Program-made: the position numbers and the translations under genes | Source of the DNA: JAICND01 sp035281425 | Lineage (GTDB): Bacteria; Actinomycetota; Acidimicrobiia; Spongiisociales; ZC4RG35 | Direction of reading: 5' to 3' | Length of the DNA: 60,583 nt | Assembly (NCBI GenBank): GCA_035281425.1 | Contig: DATEDX010000124.1 | Location: forward strand, 1-60,583 | The notes under the pieces: model-generated | What the model was told of the DNA's origin: nothing | Seen by the model: only the letters and a program-made list of their open reading frames with translations | Database searches by the model: none | In this document: piece by piece, positions 25,494 to 33,888 of the stretch | How the letters are laid out: each line of letters begins with the position of its first letter | Numbering within the stretch: the stretch's first letter is position 1

Positions 25494-26615
25494 TTAGGGG
25501 AGGAGGTCCTCTATCCGGGAGACGGCCAGGTCGGGATCGCGCAGGAGTGAGGCTTGATCGGCCAGGACCAGCAACTGGCACAGGTGGGGGAGGGAGCGGG
25601 CGGTCTCAACCCCTCCCAGCATGCGGAAGTGGTCTTGGTGGCCGTTGAGGTAGGCGAGAAATGTGATGCCGGTTTTGTAGTGATAGGTCGGGGCGGTGAA
25701 GAGATGTCGGGAGAAGGGAACCGTCGGTTCCAGCCAGCGGCGATAAGCCTCGCGGTCGCCGCGGTCGAGGGCGGCGAGGGCCTGCGCCGCCACCGGGGCG
25801 ATCGGGTCGAATACGCCCAACAGGGCATGGGAGTGACCGGTTTCGTCTCCGAGGACCAACGGCATGAAGTTGAAGTCGTCCCCGGTGAAGACTTCGACCC
25901 CGGAAGGCAGATTTCGACGCAGATGGATCTCCAAGGCGTCGTCGAGCAGTGAGATTTTGATCCCTTTGATCCGATCAGGGAAAGCCTGTGCCAGCTCGAT
26001 CACCGTCTTCGCCGCCTGCCAGGGATCGTTGCTACCCCAATATCCGGAGAGGGCCGGATCGAACACCTCCCCTAGCCAGTGAATCATCACCGGCCGTTGG
26101 GCAGCACCGATGACGGCTCGGTAGACGCCGAGGTAGTCCTCCGGTCCGGAGGCGGCGTCGACCAGCGCTCGGGAGGCCATGACAATGGCTTCCCCTCCCG
26201 CCTCCTCCACCACCGCTAGTTGCTCCCGGTAGGCCACCTCAATCTGTTCCAGGTGGGCGGGACCGGTCAGCTGGTCGGTGGCTACCCCGAAGACGGCGGC
26301 TGTCCCCCGGGCGCCAGCTTCGGCGGCGGTGCGGATGATGAGCTCACGGGCCAGATCCCAACCCAGGCCCATCCCCCGCTGGGCGGTGTCCATGGCCTCG
26401 GCCACCCCCAACCCCTGATCCCAGAGGTAGTGGCGGAAGGCGAGGGTCGCTTCCCAATCGAGCTGCCCGGGGCGGGTGGGATCGGCCACCACATGGGCGG
26501 CGGCGTAGGCCACCCGGGAGGTGATGGGCTGAGCCGGTGGGGGCGGGGCAGTGCGGCCGGTCGGCTGCCAGGGAAAGCGGCCCCCCGACTCGTCGATGAG
26601 GTGCACGTTTCTCAT
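25494..26615 (-). CDS. DUF993 family protein (predicted TIM-barrel, DHDPS-like)
   Basis: The 373-residue protein starts at ATG 26613-26615 (MRNVHLIDESGG), overlapping the stop of aroE (ATGA). The body reads LWDQGLGVAEAMDTAQRGMGLGWDLARELI, then AAVFGVATDQL, then RPVMIHWLGEVFDPALSGYWG and IKGIKISLLDD. The GIKIS Lys sits where class I aldolases of the dihydrodipicolinate synthase fold keep the Schiff-base lysine, so an aldolase-type reaction is a fair inference. The family has no confirmed activity that I can name. Coupling with a shikimate-dehydrogenase-like gene suggests a shared pathway on polyols or quinate/shikimate-like acids. Confidence 0.85.
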   Translation of the reverse strand: MRNVHLIDESGGRFPWQPTGRTAPPPPAQPITSRVAYAAAHVVADPTRPGQLDWEATLAFRHYLWDQGLGVAEAMDTAQRGMGLGWDLARELIIRTAAEAGARGTAAVFGVATDQLTGPAHLEQIEVAYREQLAVVEEAGGEAIVMASRALVDAASGPEDYLGVYRAVIGAAQRPVMIHWLGEVFDPALSGYWGSNDPWQAAKTVIELAQAFPDRIKGIKISLLDDALEIHLRRNLPSGVEVFTGDDFNFMPLVLGDETGHSHALLGVFDPIAPVAAQALAALDRGDREAYRRWLEPTVPFSRHLFTAPTYHYKTGITFLAYLNGHQDHFRMLGGVETARSLPHLCQLLVLADQASLLRDPDLAVSRIEDLLP

Positions 26616-27481
26616 TCCCCCGACATCTCCGCCTCTCGGGAATCGGACAGCAGGGGAGCCACCGCCGCCTCCATGACCGGAGCCGCGGTCGCAATTCCGG
26701 TCCAAAGGGCGAATGCCAGTGCTGCTTGTTGGATCAGCATCCCCCCTCCCCCCACGGCGGCGAGCCCGCGACCGCGGGCCTCAGCCAGGAGTTGGGTCTC
26801 AGTCGGAACGTAAACCAGATCGAAGACTGCGGCCCCATCCGGGAGAAGACCCACGTCGAAGGGCGGGCCGATGCTGGTCATCCCCACCGTGGTGGCATTG
26901 ACCGCAAGATCGGCTCGGCCCAAAGCCGCCTCGAACTCGGTTGAGCCCAAGGCGGCGCCGGCCAGGCGAGGGGTGGCGAACTCCTCCACCAGGGCGGATG
27001 GAAGCTGGCGGGTTCCCACGGTCACCTGCTCGGCGCCAGCATGGAGGCAGCCGTAGACCACCGCCCGGGCGGCGCCACCGCCTCCGGCGATGACCACCTT
27101 CAAACCCGCCGGGTCGAGGCCGAGGTGGGATCGGAGCGAGGCAAGGAATCCACCTACATCGGTGTTGTAACCCGTAACCCGGCCCCCCTCGACCTGGGCT
27201 GTGTTGATGGCGCCGATGGTTTTGGCCTCGCCGGCCACGGCATCACAACGCGCCAGCGCCTCCTGTTTGTAGGGAGAGGTGACCTGGAAACCGAGCCAGC
27301 GGGGTCTTCTTGCTTCGGTGAAGAACGGGTCGAGGTCTTCGCTGGGAAGGGGCCGCAATTGATAGTGAGCGTCGATTCCGAAGTGGCGGAAGGCGGCATT
27401 GTGCATCACCGCCGAGTGGGTGCGGCGAAGGGGGTACCCGATCAGCGCTACCAACTGGGTCTCTTTCGTGACTTCCTTCAA
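26612..27481 (-). CDS. shikimate/quinate dehydrogenase family protein
   Basis: The 289 residues run from TTG 27479-27481, chosen because AGGAG lies four bases upstream. Seen are the substrate pocket GYPLRRTHSAVMHNAAF, the catalytic Lys in QVTSPYKQEALARCD, GAINTAQVEGGRVTGYNTDVGGF and the nucleotide site VIAGGGGAARAVVYG. Biosynthetic AroE normally has two Ser in a PxxHSxSPxxHN motif. Here it reads PLRRTHSAVMHN with only one Ser, so another polyol acid may be the substrate. No other shikimate genes are adjacent. It is cotranscribed with the DUF993 gene. Confidence 0.88.
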   Translation of the reverse strand: MKEVTKETQLVALIGYPLRRTHSAVMHNAAFRHFGIDAHYQLRPLPSEDLDPFFTEARRPRWLGFQVTSPYKQEALARCDAVAGEAKTIGAINTAQVEGGRVTGYNTDVGGFLASLRSHLGLDPAGLKVVIAGGGGAARAVVYGCLHAGAEQVTVGTRQLPSALVEEFATPRLAGAALGSTEFEAALGRADLAVNATTVGMTSIGPPFDVGLLPDGAAVFDLVYVPTETQLLAEARGRGLAAVGGGGMLIQQAALAFALWTGIATAAPVMEAAVAPLLSDSREAEMSGE

Positions 27482-27607
27482 TGTTCTCCTGATCGGGCTA
27501 GATGACGCTGCCGGAGGTGAGGCCACGGGGTCTTATGTCTCCGGCCAGGGACACCTCTTCGGATGCTAACCCCTACGAATGTAGGGCGAACGCGGCGGTC
27601 AACGCCG

Positions 27608-28705
27608 CTAGCCGTCGGCAGCGAGCAGCTTCTGCAGCGCCCGCTCTGGCCGGGCCAGCCACTTGCTCCGGCGGGACTGGGCCCACACCCCCTGCAAGTC
27701 ACCGCTCTGGTGGGCCTGTTCGATGGCGGGGTGCACATAAGCTTGACGGCACACAGCCCTGGTGTTTCCCAGCGCCAGAGCGGCCACGTCCACTGCTTCG
27801 CGGAAGGCCCGCGCCCGGTCGGGCGGCTCTGGGGCCATAGTTGCCAGGTGGTTCACCACCAGCGCCGAGGCCCCCCAGGTTCGGAAGTCCTTGGCGGTGA
27901 AGTTCATCCCGGTGGCTTCCCTGAGATAGGAATTGACGTCGTCGGAGGTAACCGCTGAGAGCTCTCCTGCCTCGTTGAGGTAAGAAAAGAGGCGCTGGCC
28001 GGCCAGCTCCTGACATTGGGCAACCAGCCGGGCCAGGCGACGGTCGGCGACCGCCACTTCCTGGGGCTGCCCACCCTTGCCGTCGAAGGCGAAGCGAACT
28101 ACCCCCTGTTCTACATCGGCGTGGCGGGGCGCCAGGGTGGTAAGACCAAAGGAGCCGTTTTGTTGGGCATACCTCTCGTTCCCGATCCGGATCAGAGTCT
28201 GGTCGAGGACGCCGGTGCACAGCGCCACCACCCGAGACCTCGGCAGGCCGGGCCCGGCCAGATCGGAGATGATCGACTTGCGGAGACGTGGCAGGCATCG
28301 GGCGAATTCGAGCATGCGCTCGAACTTGACTTCATCCCGGACCTGCTCCCACTTGGAGTGGTAGCGATACTGCTTGCGCCCCTCGGCGTCGCGGCCGGTT
28401 GCCTGAATGTGGCCCTCCGCATCGGGGCAGATCCAGACCTCGGCCCAGGCGGGGGGAATCGCTAGGTCCTTGATTCGCTGCCGGTCACGCTCCTTCACCC
28501 GGGCTCCGCCGCCTTCGTGCGCATAGGTGAATCCCTTGCCTCGCCTGATTCGTTTGATCCCCGGCTCCTGGTCGGAGACCCAGCGCAGATTGGCCAAGTC
28601 GGCCAAGTTGGCACCGTTCAGTTCATGTTTCTCGGTCGCCGTCCCGACCACCAAGGCTCCTTCCGGGGGGCTGCATGGGCCTTCCCGTAATGGGTCCTGC
28701 CCAAA
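27608..28705 (-). CDS. DNA topoisomerase IB (poxvirus-type)
   Basis: The 365 residues start with the ATG at 28703-28705. Other in-frame starts exist, and the true one may be further in, near VVGTATEKHELNGA. Landmarks are LRWVSDQEPGIKRIRRGKGFTY, RYHSKWEQVRDEVKFERM, RIGNERYAQQNGSFGLTTL, GKGGQPQEV, AKDFRTWGASALV and CRQAYVHPAI, whose Tyr is the nucleophile that attacks DNA. The catalytic Arg/Lys/Arg-or-His set is present. Bacterial IB enzymes relax supercoils without ATP and are a scattered accessory trait. It is divergent from the YihY gene. Confidence 0.93.
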   Translation of the reverse strand, partial: FGQDPLREGPCSPPEGALVVGTATEKHELNGANLADLANLRWVSDQEPGIKRIRRGKGFTYAHEGGGARVKERDRQRIKDLAIPPAWAEVWICPDAEGHIQATGRDAEGRKQYRYHSKWEQVRDEVKFERMLEFARCLPRLRKSIISDLAGPGLPRSRVVALCTGVLDQTLIRIGNERYAQQNGSFGLTTLAPRHADVEQGVVRFAFDGKGGQPQEVAVADRRLARLVAQCQELAGQRLFSYLNEAGELSAVTSDDVNSYLREATGMNFTAKDFRTWGASALVVNHLATMAPEPPDRARAFREAVDVAALALGNTRAVCRQAYVHPAIEQAHQSGDLQGVWAQSRRSKWLARPERALQKLLAADG

Positions 28706-28804
28706 CATCAGGTTTGGCCAGGTGCTGCCCCGGGGAACTCGACAGTGATATCTGAAACTCGCCAGTTCGGCGACGACTGGCGACCTAAAGAAAGCCGGCA
28801 AGGC

Positions 28805-29758
28805 ATGCGAAAGATCGGGAGACTGTTGACCGCGGCCGCCAAAGACTGGGTGGCGGACAAGGCCCCTCGCATCGCCGCCGCCCTCTCCTACTACACCATC
28901 TTCTCGCTGCCTCCGCTGCTGGTGGTGTTGGTGGCGGTGGCCGGTTGGGTTTTCGGCGCGGAGAACGTTCGGACCCGCCTCTTGGCGGAGATCGCCGAAC
29001 TGGTGGGGGAACAGGCAGCCGCCTTGCTGGGCGAGGCTATCGAGCGGGCCGGGCAGCCCGGACAGGGGGCGGCCCTGGTGCTGGGGGTAGGGGCGCTGCT
29101 GTTTGCCGCCGGGGGGGCATTTGGACAGTTGCAGGAGGCCCTCAACTCGATGCTTGAAGTAGAAACGCCACCGGGGAGGGGGCTGTGGCGGATGGTTCGT
29201 AGGCGGCTTCTCTCCATCGCCGCGGTGGCCGGCGCCGGATTCCTGCTGTTGGTCTCACTGGCGGTGTCGGCCGCCATCGCCGCCATCGTGGAGGTGGCTT
29301 CCGGCGTAGAGGCGATGGCGCCCTTTCTCGTCCTGGTGGACTGGGTCACTTCACTCGTAATCACCACCACCGTCTTTGCTTTCTTATTCCGCTATCTCCC
29401 CGACACCCGCCTTCCCTGGCGGGGGGTATGGGCGGGGGCGGGCCTCACGGCGGTGTTATTCGTAGCCGGGAAGTTCGCCATCGGTTTCTACCTGGGAACG
29501 AGCGAGGTGGGCTCGGCCTATGGCGCCGCCAGCGCTCTCATTACCGTCCTGGTCTGGGTCTATTACTCGGCCCTCATCCTCTTCTACGGGGCTGAAGTGG
29601 CGCATCAAGTGGCCACGACCACCCCCAAGACACCGGCGTCGATCTCCCCCCCAGGCCGGGCATCATCAGAAAACGACCAATGGCAGCCTTCCCGGCTGGT
29701 GGCGACACTTCTGTTCGTGGTCGTCTGGTGGTGGGACCGCAAACGAGGACCGGATTAG
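28805..29758 (+). CDS. YihY/BrkB-family membrane protein
   Basis: The 317-residue protein has six membrane segments. It starts MRKIGRLLTAAAKDWVADKAPRIAAALSYYTIFSLPPLL, and AALSYY is the family hallmark. It continues with GGAFGQLQEALNSMLEVE and TVFAFLFRYLPDTRLPWRGVWAGAGLTAVLF. The role is unknown. Earlier ribonuclease BN naming is not supported for this family. ATG 28805 was preferred. A GTG at 28745 is possible but would crowd the divergent topoisomerase promoter. Confidence 0.88.
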   Translation: MRKIGRLLTAAAKDWVADKAPRIAAALSYYTIFSLPPLLVVLVAVAGWVFGAENVRTRLLAEIAELVGEQAAALLGEAIERAGQPGQGAALVLGVGALLFAAGGAFGQLQEALNSMLEVETPPGRGLWRMVRRRLLSIAAVAGAGFLLLVSLAVSAAIAAIVEVASGVEAMAPFLVLVDWVTSLVITTTVFAFLFRYLPDTRLPWRGVWAGAGLTAVLFVAGKFAIGFYLGTSEVGSAYGAASALITVLVWVYYSALILFYGAEVAHQVATTTPKTPASISPPGRASSENDQWQPSRLVATLLFVVVWWWDRKRGPD

Positions 29759-30768
29759 CCGGAGTCTTCGGGAAAGCGGACGTGGGGGATGATCTGTGTC
29801 AGCCAGTGCTCCAATTGACCGGGATCAGGGGTCATGGTGTGAAGCATGAACTTTTGTACCCCCGCATCGACCCGGGCCTGCAACGACGAGACGATCTCGT
29901 CGGGAGTGCCGAACAGGTAGACCTTCTCCAGGTAGTGGGGGCCGCGGGCGTCGCTCATCACCCGGAGGAAAGCTCGATGTTGTTCTTCCCGGGCCCGGGC
30001 GGGATCGCTGGTCGGCACGAAATGCATGAAGTTTTCGTGGGCGACGGTGAGGGTGGCGGGGTCGCGACCATGGCTGCGGAGATACTCCTGCAGCTCCTCC
30101 CAGTCGCGGGCGATGTCCTCGGGAGGGCAGGTGGGGCGAGGGATCCATCCTTCGGTGCGGAGGATGCGCTCCTTGACGGCGTCGACGAAGCGGGGCAGGT
30201 CGGGGGAGCCGGGGTCGGCTAACTGGGAGCCTCCCCCGATCCAGATCTCGGGCCGGCGTTGGGGGCGCGGTTCGATGAGGACCTCATCGATGGAATAGAA
30301 GGTGCCCCGGTAGCTGTGGGACTTGCCCTCCAGCAGAGGAATGATGATGTCGAGGATCTCATCGGTGCGGGGGCCTCGCTCCGACTTCTTGACCCCGGTA
30401 GCGGCATATTCCGGTGGGTACCAGCCGATGCCGGCGCCGAGGACGAGGCGCCCCGCCGAGAGGAAATGAAGGGTGGCGAGTTGTTTGGCCAGCAACACCG
30501 GCTCCCGGATGGGAACCACCATCACCGAGGTTCCTAGCTTCACCCTTTCGGTCACCCCTGCCACCAGGGAGAGGGCGGAGACCGGTTCGAGAAACGAGAC
30601 CGAATAGAACTGGCGGGCGGCGAGCAAGTGGTCGGTGATGAAGATGGAGTCGAAGCCGAGATCTTCAACTTGGCGGGCGAAGTCGATCAGCCCCCGGGCT
30701 CGGTCGGGTCCGTCGCCCTCCCAGATAAAAGAGGGGAGGAATACCCCGAAGCGTTCGACGTTGTTCAT
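29755..30768 (-). CDS. LLM-class F420-dependent-type oxidoreductase
   Basis: The 337-residue TIM barrel has DLGFDSIFITDHLL, VKLGTSVMVVPIREPVLLAKQLATLHFLSAGRLVLGAGIGWYPPEY and EIWIGGGSQ. The VPIREPVLLAKQLATLD-type run and GIGW motif are typical of the F420-dependent luciferase-like branch in actinobacteria. The ribosome site AAGGAGCGCT precedes the ATG. It follows the enoyl-CoA hydratase gene by 14 bases and is the last gene of the four-gene catabolic operon led by the SDR. Its 3' end overlaps the YihY stop by four bases on the opposite strand. Confidence 0.9.
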   Translation of the reverse strand: MNNVERFGVFLPSFIWEGDGPDRARGLIDFARQVEDLGFDSIFITDHLLAARQFYSVSFLEPVSALSLVAGVTERVKLGTSVMVVPIREPVLLAKQLATLHFLSAGRLVLGAGIGWYPPEYAATGVKKSERGPRTDEILDIIIPLLEGKSHSYRGTFYSIDEVLIEPRPQRRPEIWIGGGSQLADPGSPDLPRFVDAVKERILRTEGWIPRPTCPPEDIARDWEELQEYLRSHGRDPATLTVAHENFMHFVPTSDPARAREEQHRAFLRVMSDARGPHYLEKVYLFGTPDEIVSSLQARVDAGVQKFMLHTMTPDPGQLEHWLTQIIPHVRFPEDSG

Positions 30769-30782
30769 AGCGCTCCTTCCTG

Positions 30783-31535
30783 TCAGCGACCCACAAAACG
30801 CGGCGGACGTTTCTCTTTGAAGGCGGCGACTCCTTCCCCAAGGTCTTCGGTGGCAAAGACGCGTTCGGAAGCGGCCAGACTGGCGGCGGCTGCCTCAGGG
30901 TCGAGGAAGGAGTCGATGAGGAGCTTGGCCTCCCTCACTGCCAGCGGTCCGCGAGCCGCGATCTCCTCCGCCCATTCTTTGGCGGTGGCCTCGGCCTGGC
31001 CGGTAGCGGTGACGGCGTTGACCAGTCCGAAGCCGTGGGCCTCGGCCGCGGAATATTCGGCTCCCCGCAAGATCATCTCCTTGGCCTGGGCGGGGCCGAT
31101 CAGGCGGGGCAGGCGGTGAGTCCCCCCGGAGCCCGGGATCACCCCCAACCGCACCTCGGGTAGGGCCAGCCGGGCCGACTCGCTCGCCACCCGCAGGTCG
31201 CAGCAAAGAGCTAGTTCCAGCCCACCGCCAAATGCGATCCCCTCGATGGCCGCCACAGTGGGGAGGGAGAGCTGCGCTAGGCGGTCGTAGACCTGGTTCT
31301 CCCTGATCAACTTGCCTTCTCCCACCCTGCCGGCCAGGCCCGCGAACTCGTTGATGTCGGATCCAGCGGAGAAGGCCCGTTGGTTACCGGCCACCACCAA
31401 AGCGCGCATGCCCGGTTCAGCTTCGATCCGCCCCAGGGCTTGGTCGAGCGCCTCGGTCATCTGCCGGTTGAAGAGGTTGAGGGGGGGATGGTCGAGTCGC
31501 AGCAGTCCCACCTCACCCAACCGAAGCTCGATCAT
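30783..31535 (-). CDS. enoyl-CoA hydratase/isomerase family protein
   Basis: The 250-residue crotonase-fold enzyme has NQRAFSAGSDINEFAGL (oxyanion hole), AAIEGIAFGGGLELALCCDLRVAS and PEVRLGVIPGSGGTHRLPRLIG with Glu in LPEVRLG. It hydrates or isomerises enoyl-CoA esters. The ATG start overlaps the CoA-transferase stop (ATGA, 31532-31535). The 48 bp hairpin A2 ends 13 bases upstream of the ATG, right before the GGGGAAAG ribosome site, so translation here may depend on ribosomes melting that hairpin while finishing the upstream gene. Confidence 0.93.
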   Translation of the reverse strand: MIELRLGEVGLLRLDHPPLNLFNRQMTEALDQALGRIEAEPGMRALVVAGNQRAFSAGSDINEFAGLAGRVGEGKLIRENQVYDRLAQLSLPTVAAIEGIAFGGGLELALCCDLRVASESARLALPEVRLGVIPGSGGTHRLPRLIGPAQAKEMILRGAEYSAAEAHGFGLVNAVTATGQAEATAKEWAEEIAARGPLAVREAKLLIDSFLDPEAAAASLAASERVFATEDLGEGVAAFKEKRPPRFVGR

Positions 31536-33094
31536 CGGCTTTCCCCGTTTTTGGCGCGTAAAGGCGACGCCAGAGCGTCGCCTTTACGCGCCAAAACCCC
31601 GAAGGAGGAGGCGAGACCCATCGGCTCGGGGGAGAAGAGGCGAGGGTCCATGGTGGTGAGATGGGGGGAGATCCGGGGGCGGAATCCCATCCGGGAGAAG
31701 ATGTCGGCCTCGGGGTCCCGATCGGGAGCCACCTCGATCAGGGTGATGCCCTCCTCGTCCAGGGCGAATACCGCAAGGTCGGTGATGTAGTGGACCTGTT
31801 GATGCTGGCGTCGAGCCCGGGCGGCGGAGAAGGTGACCTCTTTGACTTGGGGAACGAACCGGGGGATGTCTCCGGCGGTGAGAGTTCCCACAAAACACAG
31901 CCGGGGAGTCCGCGCCGAGATGTTGGGAAAGCCCCCGGCGCCTCGCAAGCGGTGGCCAAAGGCGTGGACGTTGACGTTGCCCGCCCGGTCCACTTCGGCG
32001 AATGAAAGCGAGGCGATGTCGAGACCCCCGCCGTCGTAGAAGTCGAACATGGCGGTCTGATCAACGATGGCCTGGGGGTTGACCCCGGCGCCACCGTCGT
32101 TGCCACTGGCTGGCACTCCCCCGAAAATGCCTTGTTCCACGGTGAGGGTGAGGCGATCAGCCACCCCTTCTTCGCTGGCGATGGCCCCAATAAGTTGGGA
32201 AATGCCAAAGCCCAGGTTGCAGATGTCGCCTGGCCGGAACTCGAGCAGCGAACGGCGTGCGATGACCTTGCGGTGGTCGAAGGGCACCGTTTCATGGTCG
32301 GAAGCAGCCGCCCGTTTCTGCCCGGAGTAGAAGGGCGAATAGTCGGTCTGATAGGTCTGGGTTTGGTGGGGGTCGAGATAGGCATAGTCCACCAGGGCGC
32401 CGGGCACTGCCACCGCTCTTGGGGGAAGGCTGCCATTCGCCACCAGATGGCGCGCCTGGGCAATGACGATGCCGCCGCTGTTGTGGGCGGCCATGGCCAT
32501 CGCCAGCACCTCGCCGTTGATCGCCTCTCCGCTCATGCTGAGGTTGCCTTCTTGGTCGATCTCCCATCCCCGGATCACCGCCACATCGACCGGGAAGGAG
32601 GGAAAGAAGAGCCACTCCTGGCCGGCCAGCTCGACCACTTCCACCAGGTCCTGGGTGGCGGGACCTTGTTTGCCTCCTCCCCGGCGAGGATCGACGAAGG
32701 TGTCGAGGCCCACCGAGGTGAGCAGCCCCGGCCGTCCGGCGGCGATCTCCCGGCACAGCTGCGACAGCACCCCCTGGGGGAATGAGTAGGCCTCTATCTC
32801 TCCGGCGGCGACCATGGCGGCCAGGGCCGGTTCGTTGCCGAGGTTGGAGCCGATGGTGCGCCTCATCAGTCCGGGGAGCGCCAGCTGGGAGAAGCCCCGG
32901 TCGGCGAAGTCACCGATCCCCACCACCCGCACCGTGGTCAGCTGGCGGGGATGGCCGGTCTCGGAGTAGACCCGGGCCAGTGTGTCGATGAAGAGTTGGG
33001 GGACGGCGTGACCAGCTCCGGAACCACCGAAGAGGACGGTGGCGCCATCGTTGACGAGTCCTACTGCTTCCTCCGGTTGCAGCAGCGACCTCAC
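31532..33094 (-). CDS. acyl-CoA:acetate/3-ketoacid CoA-transferase (YdiF-like), C-terminus encoded by repeat A2
   Basis: The 520-residue, two-domain CoA-transferase starts at GTG 33092-33094, overlapping the SDR stop (GTGA). Landmarks are ATVLFGGSGAGHAVPQLFIDTL, VGIGDFADRGFSQLALPGLMRR, LLEFRPGDICNLGFGISQ and LTVEQGIFGGVPASGND, where Glu320 is the likely catalytic glutamate. Such enzymes swap CoA between short-chain acids. The last 25 or so residues include LARKGDALASPLRAK, which is translated from the 48 bp palindrome and should not belong to the fold. A longer frame to 33523 overlaps the SDR gene and was rejected. Confidence 0.92.
   Translation of the reverse strand: MRSLLQPEEAVGLVNDGATVLFGGSGAGHAVPQLFIDTLARVYSETGHPRQLTTVRVVGIGDFADRGFSQLALPGLMRRTIGSNLGNEPALAAMVAAGEIEAYSFPQGVLSQLCREIAAGRPGLLTSVGLDTFVDPRRGGGKQGPATQDLVEVVELAGQEWLFFPSFPVDVAVIRGWEIDQEGNLSMSGEAINGEVLAMAMAAHNSGGIVIAQARHLVANGSLPPRAVAVPGALVDYAYLDPHQTQTYQTDYSPFYSGQKRAAASDHETVPFDHRKVIARRSLLEFRPGDICNLGFGISQLIGAIASEEGVADRLTLTVEQGIFGGVPASGNDGGAGVNPQAIVDQTAMFDFYDGGGLDIASLSFAEVDRAGNVNVHAFGHRLRGAGGFPNISARTPRLCFVGTLTAGDIPRFVPQVKEVTFSAARARRQHQQVHYITDLAVFALDEEGITLIEVAPDRDPEADIFSRMGFRPRISPHLTTMDPRLFSPEPMGLASSFGVLARKGDALASPLRAKNGESR
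31549..31596. repeat. family A palindromic element, copy A2 (48 bp, inside CDS 3' end)
   Basis: Twenty-two-base arms, TTTTGGCGCGTAAAGGCGAC plus GC, flank a CAGA centre and pair perfectly. The element is read in frame as the C-terminal end of the CoA-transferase, 16 codons long, without disturbing the frame. It lies 13 bases upstream of the next gene's start. Confidence 0.93.
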
Positions 33095-33846
33095 GGCATG
33101 TGGCTCCCGCCGTTGGGGCAGAGGGTCTGCCCGTGGTAGAGAGCGGCGGCCTCGGAGAGGAGGAAGATGACGGTGGCTGCAATCTCTTCCGGCTGGGCGA
33201 AACGGCCGGCGGGTATCTCCGCCAGTCGCCGTTCCCCGGCGGGATGCTCGACGATGCCGGCGGTCATGGCGGTGACGGTCACCCCGGGAGCGACGGCATT
33301 GACCCGAATGCCCTGGGGCCCAAACTCTCGGGCCAGCGACTTGGTGAGTCCCAGCAGCCCTGCCTTGGCCGCGCTGTAGTGGGCCACTCCCGGCCAGCCC
33401 ACCTGGCCCAGCCGGGACGAGATCATTACCACTGCTCCCTTTCTCCTCCGCAACATCCCCGGCAGGGCGGCCTGGGTGCAGACGAAAGCCGCGGTGAGGT
33501 CGGTGCGGATGACCCGATCCCACTCCTCGTCGCTGATTTCGAGGAATGCGGTCTCGGGCATGATCCCGGCGTTGTTAACCAGTCCGTCGATGCGCCCGAA
33601 GTGCCGCTCCACCTCCTTCACCATCGACCGGGCCTGATCGCCGTCGGTCAGATCAGCGGCGAATATGGCTGCCTTGCCTCCCCGTCGGCTGATCTCCTCG
33701 GCCTGAGCCGAGGCCTGCTCCTCATCGTCGAGATAAGCAATGGCCACTTCGGCCCCCTCCAAAGCGGCGGCGTTGGCCACGGCGCCACCGATGCCGCCGG
33801 AGCCGCCGGTCACCAAAACCACCTGCCCCAAAAGGACCCCCGACAT
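33091..33846 (-). CDS. short-chain dehydrogenase/reductase (FabG-like)
   Basis: The 251-residue Rossmann enzyme has VLVTGGSGGIGGAVANAAAL for the cofactor, LVNNAGIMPETAF, the active-site Ser in VMISSRLGQVG and YSAAK (Tyr/Lys pair), ending in GQTLCPNGGSHMP. The layout matches 3-oxoacyl reductases. In this operon it could act on a beta-hydroxyacyl intermediate. An AGGAGAAGAGG ribosome site precedes the ATG. A LacI-type operator lies at 33867-33880, just upstream, so the operon is probably repressed by the adjacent regulator. Confidence 0.93.
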   Translation of the reverse strand: MSGVLLGQVVLVTGGSGGIGGAVANAAALEGAEVAIAYLDDEEQASAQAEEISRRGGKAAIFAADLTDGDQARSMVKEVERHFGRIDGLVNNAGIMPETAFLEISDEEWDRVIRTDLTAAFVCTQAALPGMLRRRKGAVVMISSRLGQVGWPGVAHYSAAKAGLLGLTKSLAREFGPQGIRVNAVAPGVTVTAMTAGIVEHPAGERRLAEIPAGRFAQPEEIAATVIFLLSEAAALYHGQTLCPNGGSHMP

Positions 33847-33866
33847 CCTCTTCTCCTGAGGGTTGA

Positions 33867-33880
33867 GGAAAGCGTTTGCC
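33867..33880. promoter_or_regulatory. LacI-type operator, site 1 (upstream of SDR operon)
   Basis: GGAAAGCGTTTGCC is a near-palindrome centred on CG, of the kind bound by LacI-family proteins. It lies 21-34 bases upstream of the SDR ATG, between that gene and the lacI-type gene's stop. Sites 2 and 3 near 34951 and 34984 share the CGTTTG core. Confidence 0.65.
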
Positions 33881-33888
33881 GCCCGACG

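Noticed and set aside
33095..33523. N-terminal extension of the CoA-transferase frame
   Set aside because: It overlaps the well-supported SDR gene and has low-complexity Arg/Gly composition without family similarity.
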